Below, piece after piece: positions 41,469-42,470 of a DNA stretch of 42,470 nt (positions within the stretch are counted from its first letter, which is position 1; each line of letters opens with the position of its first letter). Both the position numbers and the translations under genes were made by a program. Location: NCBI GenBank assembly GCA_050248375.1, contig JBFWSL010000001.1, positions 1 through 42,470 of the forward strand. Direction: 5' to 3'. This DNA comes from JAYZVT01 sp050248375 (GTDB lineage Bacteria; Pseudomonadota; Alphaproteobacteria; Rhizobiales; Methyloligellaceae). The notes under the pieces are model-generated. The model worked only from the letters and a program-made list of their open reading frames with translations, was not told where the DNA came from and did no database searches.

Positions 41469-42167
41469 ATGCGCGATGAGGATTTGCCGGCGGTCAGGGC
41501 GATTCCGCTCTTTGCGCGGATGGAAGAAGAGCACTTCCAGCCGCTCATGCGCGCCGCGTATTTCCAGCAGTTTCCGGAAGCCGTGCATTTGATCCGGGAG
41601 GGCGATCGCGCCGATTTTCTGCATGTGCTGTTCGATGGCGCGGTCGAGCTGTTCGCGGCCGGCAACGGGCGGGAATCCCTCGTGGATGTCGTTCGGCCCT
41701 ATCAGACCTTTATTCTGGCGGCGGTTGTCCGGGACGCCGTGCATCTGATGTCGGCGCGGACAGTCAGCGTATCGAAGGTGCTCATGATCCCTTCGCAGAA
41801 CATCCGCGAAGCCTTCGAGGCGGATGCGGCGTTCGCGCGCTCGGTGGTTCTTGAGCTGGGCGGACGCTACCGCGGCATGGTCAAGGCGCTGAAAAACCAG
41901 AAGTTGCGGACCTCGGTGGAGCGGCTGGCCAATTATCTGCTGCAGGAGCTTGAGGCCCAGGGCGGCACGGACAAGCTGGTGCTTCCGATGGAAAAGCGGG
42001 CGCTTGCTTCGCTGCTGGGCATGACGCCGGAGAATCTCTCCCGCGCCTTCGGAACGCTCGGTCCATATGGCGTGAGTGTGGAAGGCCCGGCGGTCCGCCT
42101 CACCAAGCTGCGCGACCTTCGTGTGCTGGCGAAGCCGAACCCGCTCATCGATGACCCGGAAAATTAA
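41469..42167 (+). CDS. Crp/Fnr-family transcriptional regulator (Dnr/NarR-like)
   Basis: The 232-residue protein has a cyclic-nucleotide-binding-type sensor fold (about 10-120), a dimer helix and a C-terminal winged helix with recognition helix TPENLSRAF. The E188-x-x-S191-R192 pattern is the FNR-type code that reads TTGAT half-sites, matching the two boxes upstream. There are no N-terminal cysteines for an iron-sulfur cluster, so it is not an O2-sensing FNR; it is closer to the NarR/Dnr/Nnr group that responds to nitrate, nitrite or nitric oxide. The ribosome site at ATG 41469 is weak. It is divergent from narK and is the likely controller of the nar operon. Confidence 0.88.
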   Translation: MRDEDLPAVRAIPLFARMEEEHFQPLMRAAYFQQFPEAVHLIREGDRADFLHVLFDGAVELFAAGNGRESLVDVVRPYQTFILAAVVRDAVHLMSARTVSVSKVLMIPSQNIREAFEADAAFARSVVLELGGRYRGMVKALKNQKLRTSVERLANYLLQELEAQGGTDKLVLPMEKRALASLLGMTPENLSRAFGTLGPYGVSVEGPAVRLTKLRDLRVLAKPNPLIDDPEN

Positions 42168-42269
42168 TTGGCCGGGCGCCCGTCTGCGCAGGGATGGATC
42201 CTGACCGTGAGCGGGGAGGCCTCCAGAGGGGCGGGTCAAACAGCCATGGTGCTATTTGCCACCCTCGCA

Positions 42270-42285
42270 ATCAACCGGGATTGAT
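42270..42285. promoter_or_regulatory. Inverted repeat upstream of mmsA
   Basis: ATCAA-CCGGGA-TTGAT is a perfect 5-bp inverted repeat, 61 nt before the mmsA start codon. The half-sites are those of FNR boxes but in the opposite (outward) arrangement with a 6-bp spacer, so it is not an FNR box. It may be an operator of a different regulator. Confidence 0.3.
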
Positions 42286-42346
42286 CGTATCTTTCTGCTG
42301 CTACATAGAATAACTGAAGCGAAAAGAAGGGCCTCCGGGAGGACGT

Positions 42347-42470
42347 ATGTACGAGATCGGGCATTTCATCGGCGGGCGCAAGGTCGCCGGCGGCAGCGGC
42401 AGGACGGCGGATATCTACAACCCCGCCACCGGCGAGGTTCAGGGCAAGGTTGCCCTGGCGAGCAAGGAAG
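42347..42470 (+). CDS. mmsA: Methylmalonate-semialdehyde dehydrogenase, N-terminal part
   Basis: Only the first 41 residues are in the window. They read MYEIGHFIGGRKVAG and then SGRTADIYNPATGEVQGKVALAS, which is the characteristic start of CoA-acylating methylmalonate-semialdehyde dehydrogenase, an enzyme of valine, thymine and inositol breakdown giving propanoyl-CoA. ATG at 42347 has GGGAGG about 5 nt upstream. The rest lies beyond the right edge. Confidence 0.85.
   Translation, partial: MYEIGHFIGGRKVAGGSGRTADIYNPATGEVQGKVALASKE

Overview
The window is a high-GC bacterial chromosome segment, very probably from an alphaproteobacterium that stores polyhydroxybutyrate and can respire nitrate. 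Signs of this are two phasins beside an acetoacetyl-CoA synthetase, a narKGHJI operon with a fused NarK1-NarK2 transporter, a BcsS-like outer-membrane protein, an HK of the alphaproteobacterial PAS/DivJ-PleC style, and a tRNA-His that lacks the usual extra G at position -1 and carries A73. No plasmid, phage, insertion sequence or CRISPR signal was seen.

Layout. 1-2.8 kb: the C-terminal end of a MocR-type regulator/aminotransferase, alanine dehydrogenase (ald), and a convergent AbrB-family membrane protein. 3-6.1 kb: a BcsS-like protein, a degenerate receiver-domain protein with a cysteine tail, and a 508-residue exported protein of unknown function. 6.1-6.9 kb: a 745-nt gap with two striking inverted repeats. 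6.9-12.2 kb: an orphan PotD-like binding protein, an AsmA-family protein and acetoacetyl-CoA synthetase. 12.2-17.2 kb: an iron region with FbpB-like permease, a periplasmic protein with a collagen-like tract, a PiuC-type Fe(II)/2OG hydroxylase, an 11-cysteine protein of unknown function and an FbpA-like binding protein, with an Irr/ICE-like box upstream of fbpA. No ATPase for this transporter lies in the window. 17.5-21.7 kb: a serine beta-lactamase-like hydrolase, a soluble PAS histidine kinase and two phasins sharing an upstream motif, ending in a strong terminator. Then comes tRNA-His(GTG).

22-28.8 kb: a LysR regulator divergent from a tight operon of nitrilase, NitT/TauT-type binding protein, permease, ATPase, permease, ATPase. 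The two ATPases carry complementary defects (LSSG signature in one, switch His replaced by Thr in the other), which predicts an asymmetric importer with one intact and one degenerate ATP site. This is the most system-like and least characterised locus here. A fragment of an AraC-family regulator and three palindromic repeat units follow it.

29.2-42.2 kb: a DUF6455-like cysteine protein, then on the minus strand the denitrification-type operon narK-narG-narH-narJ-narI-ppiC-nnrS (read from 41.2 kb down to 29.7 kb), with a divergent Crp/Fnr regulator. Two FNR-type boxes (TTGAT-N4-GTCAA) sit in the narK/regulator gap. The window closes with the start of methylmalonate-semialdehyde dehydrogenase (mmsA).
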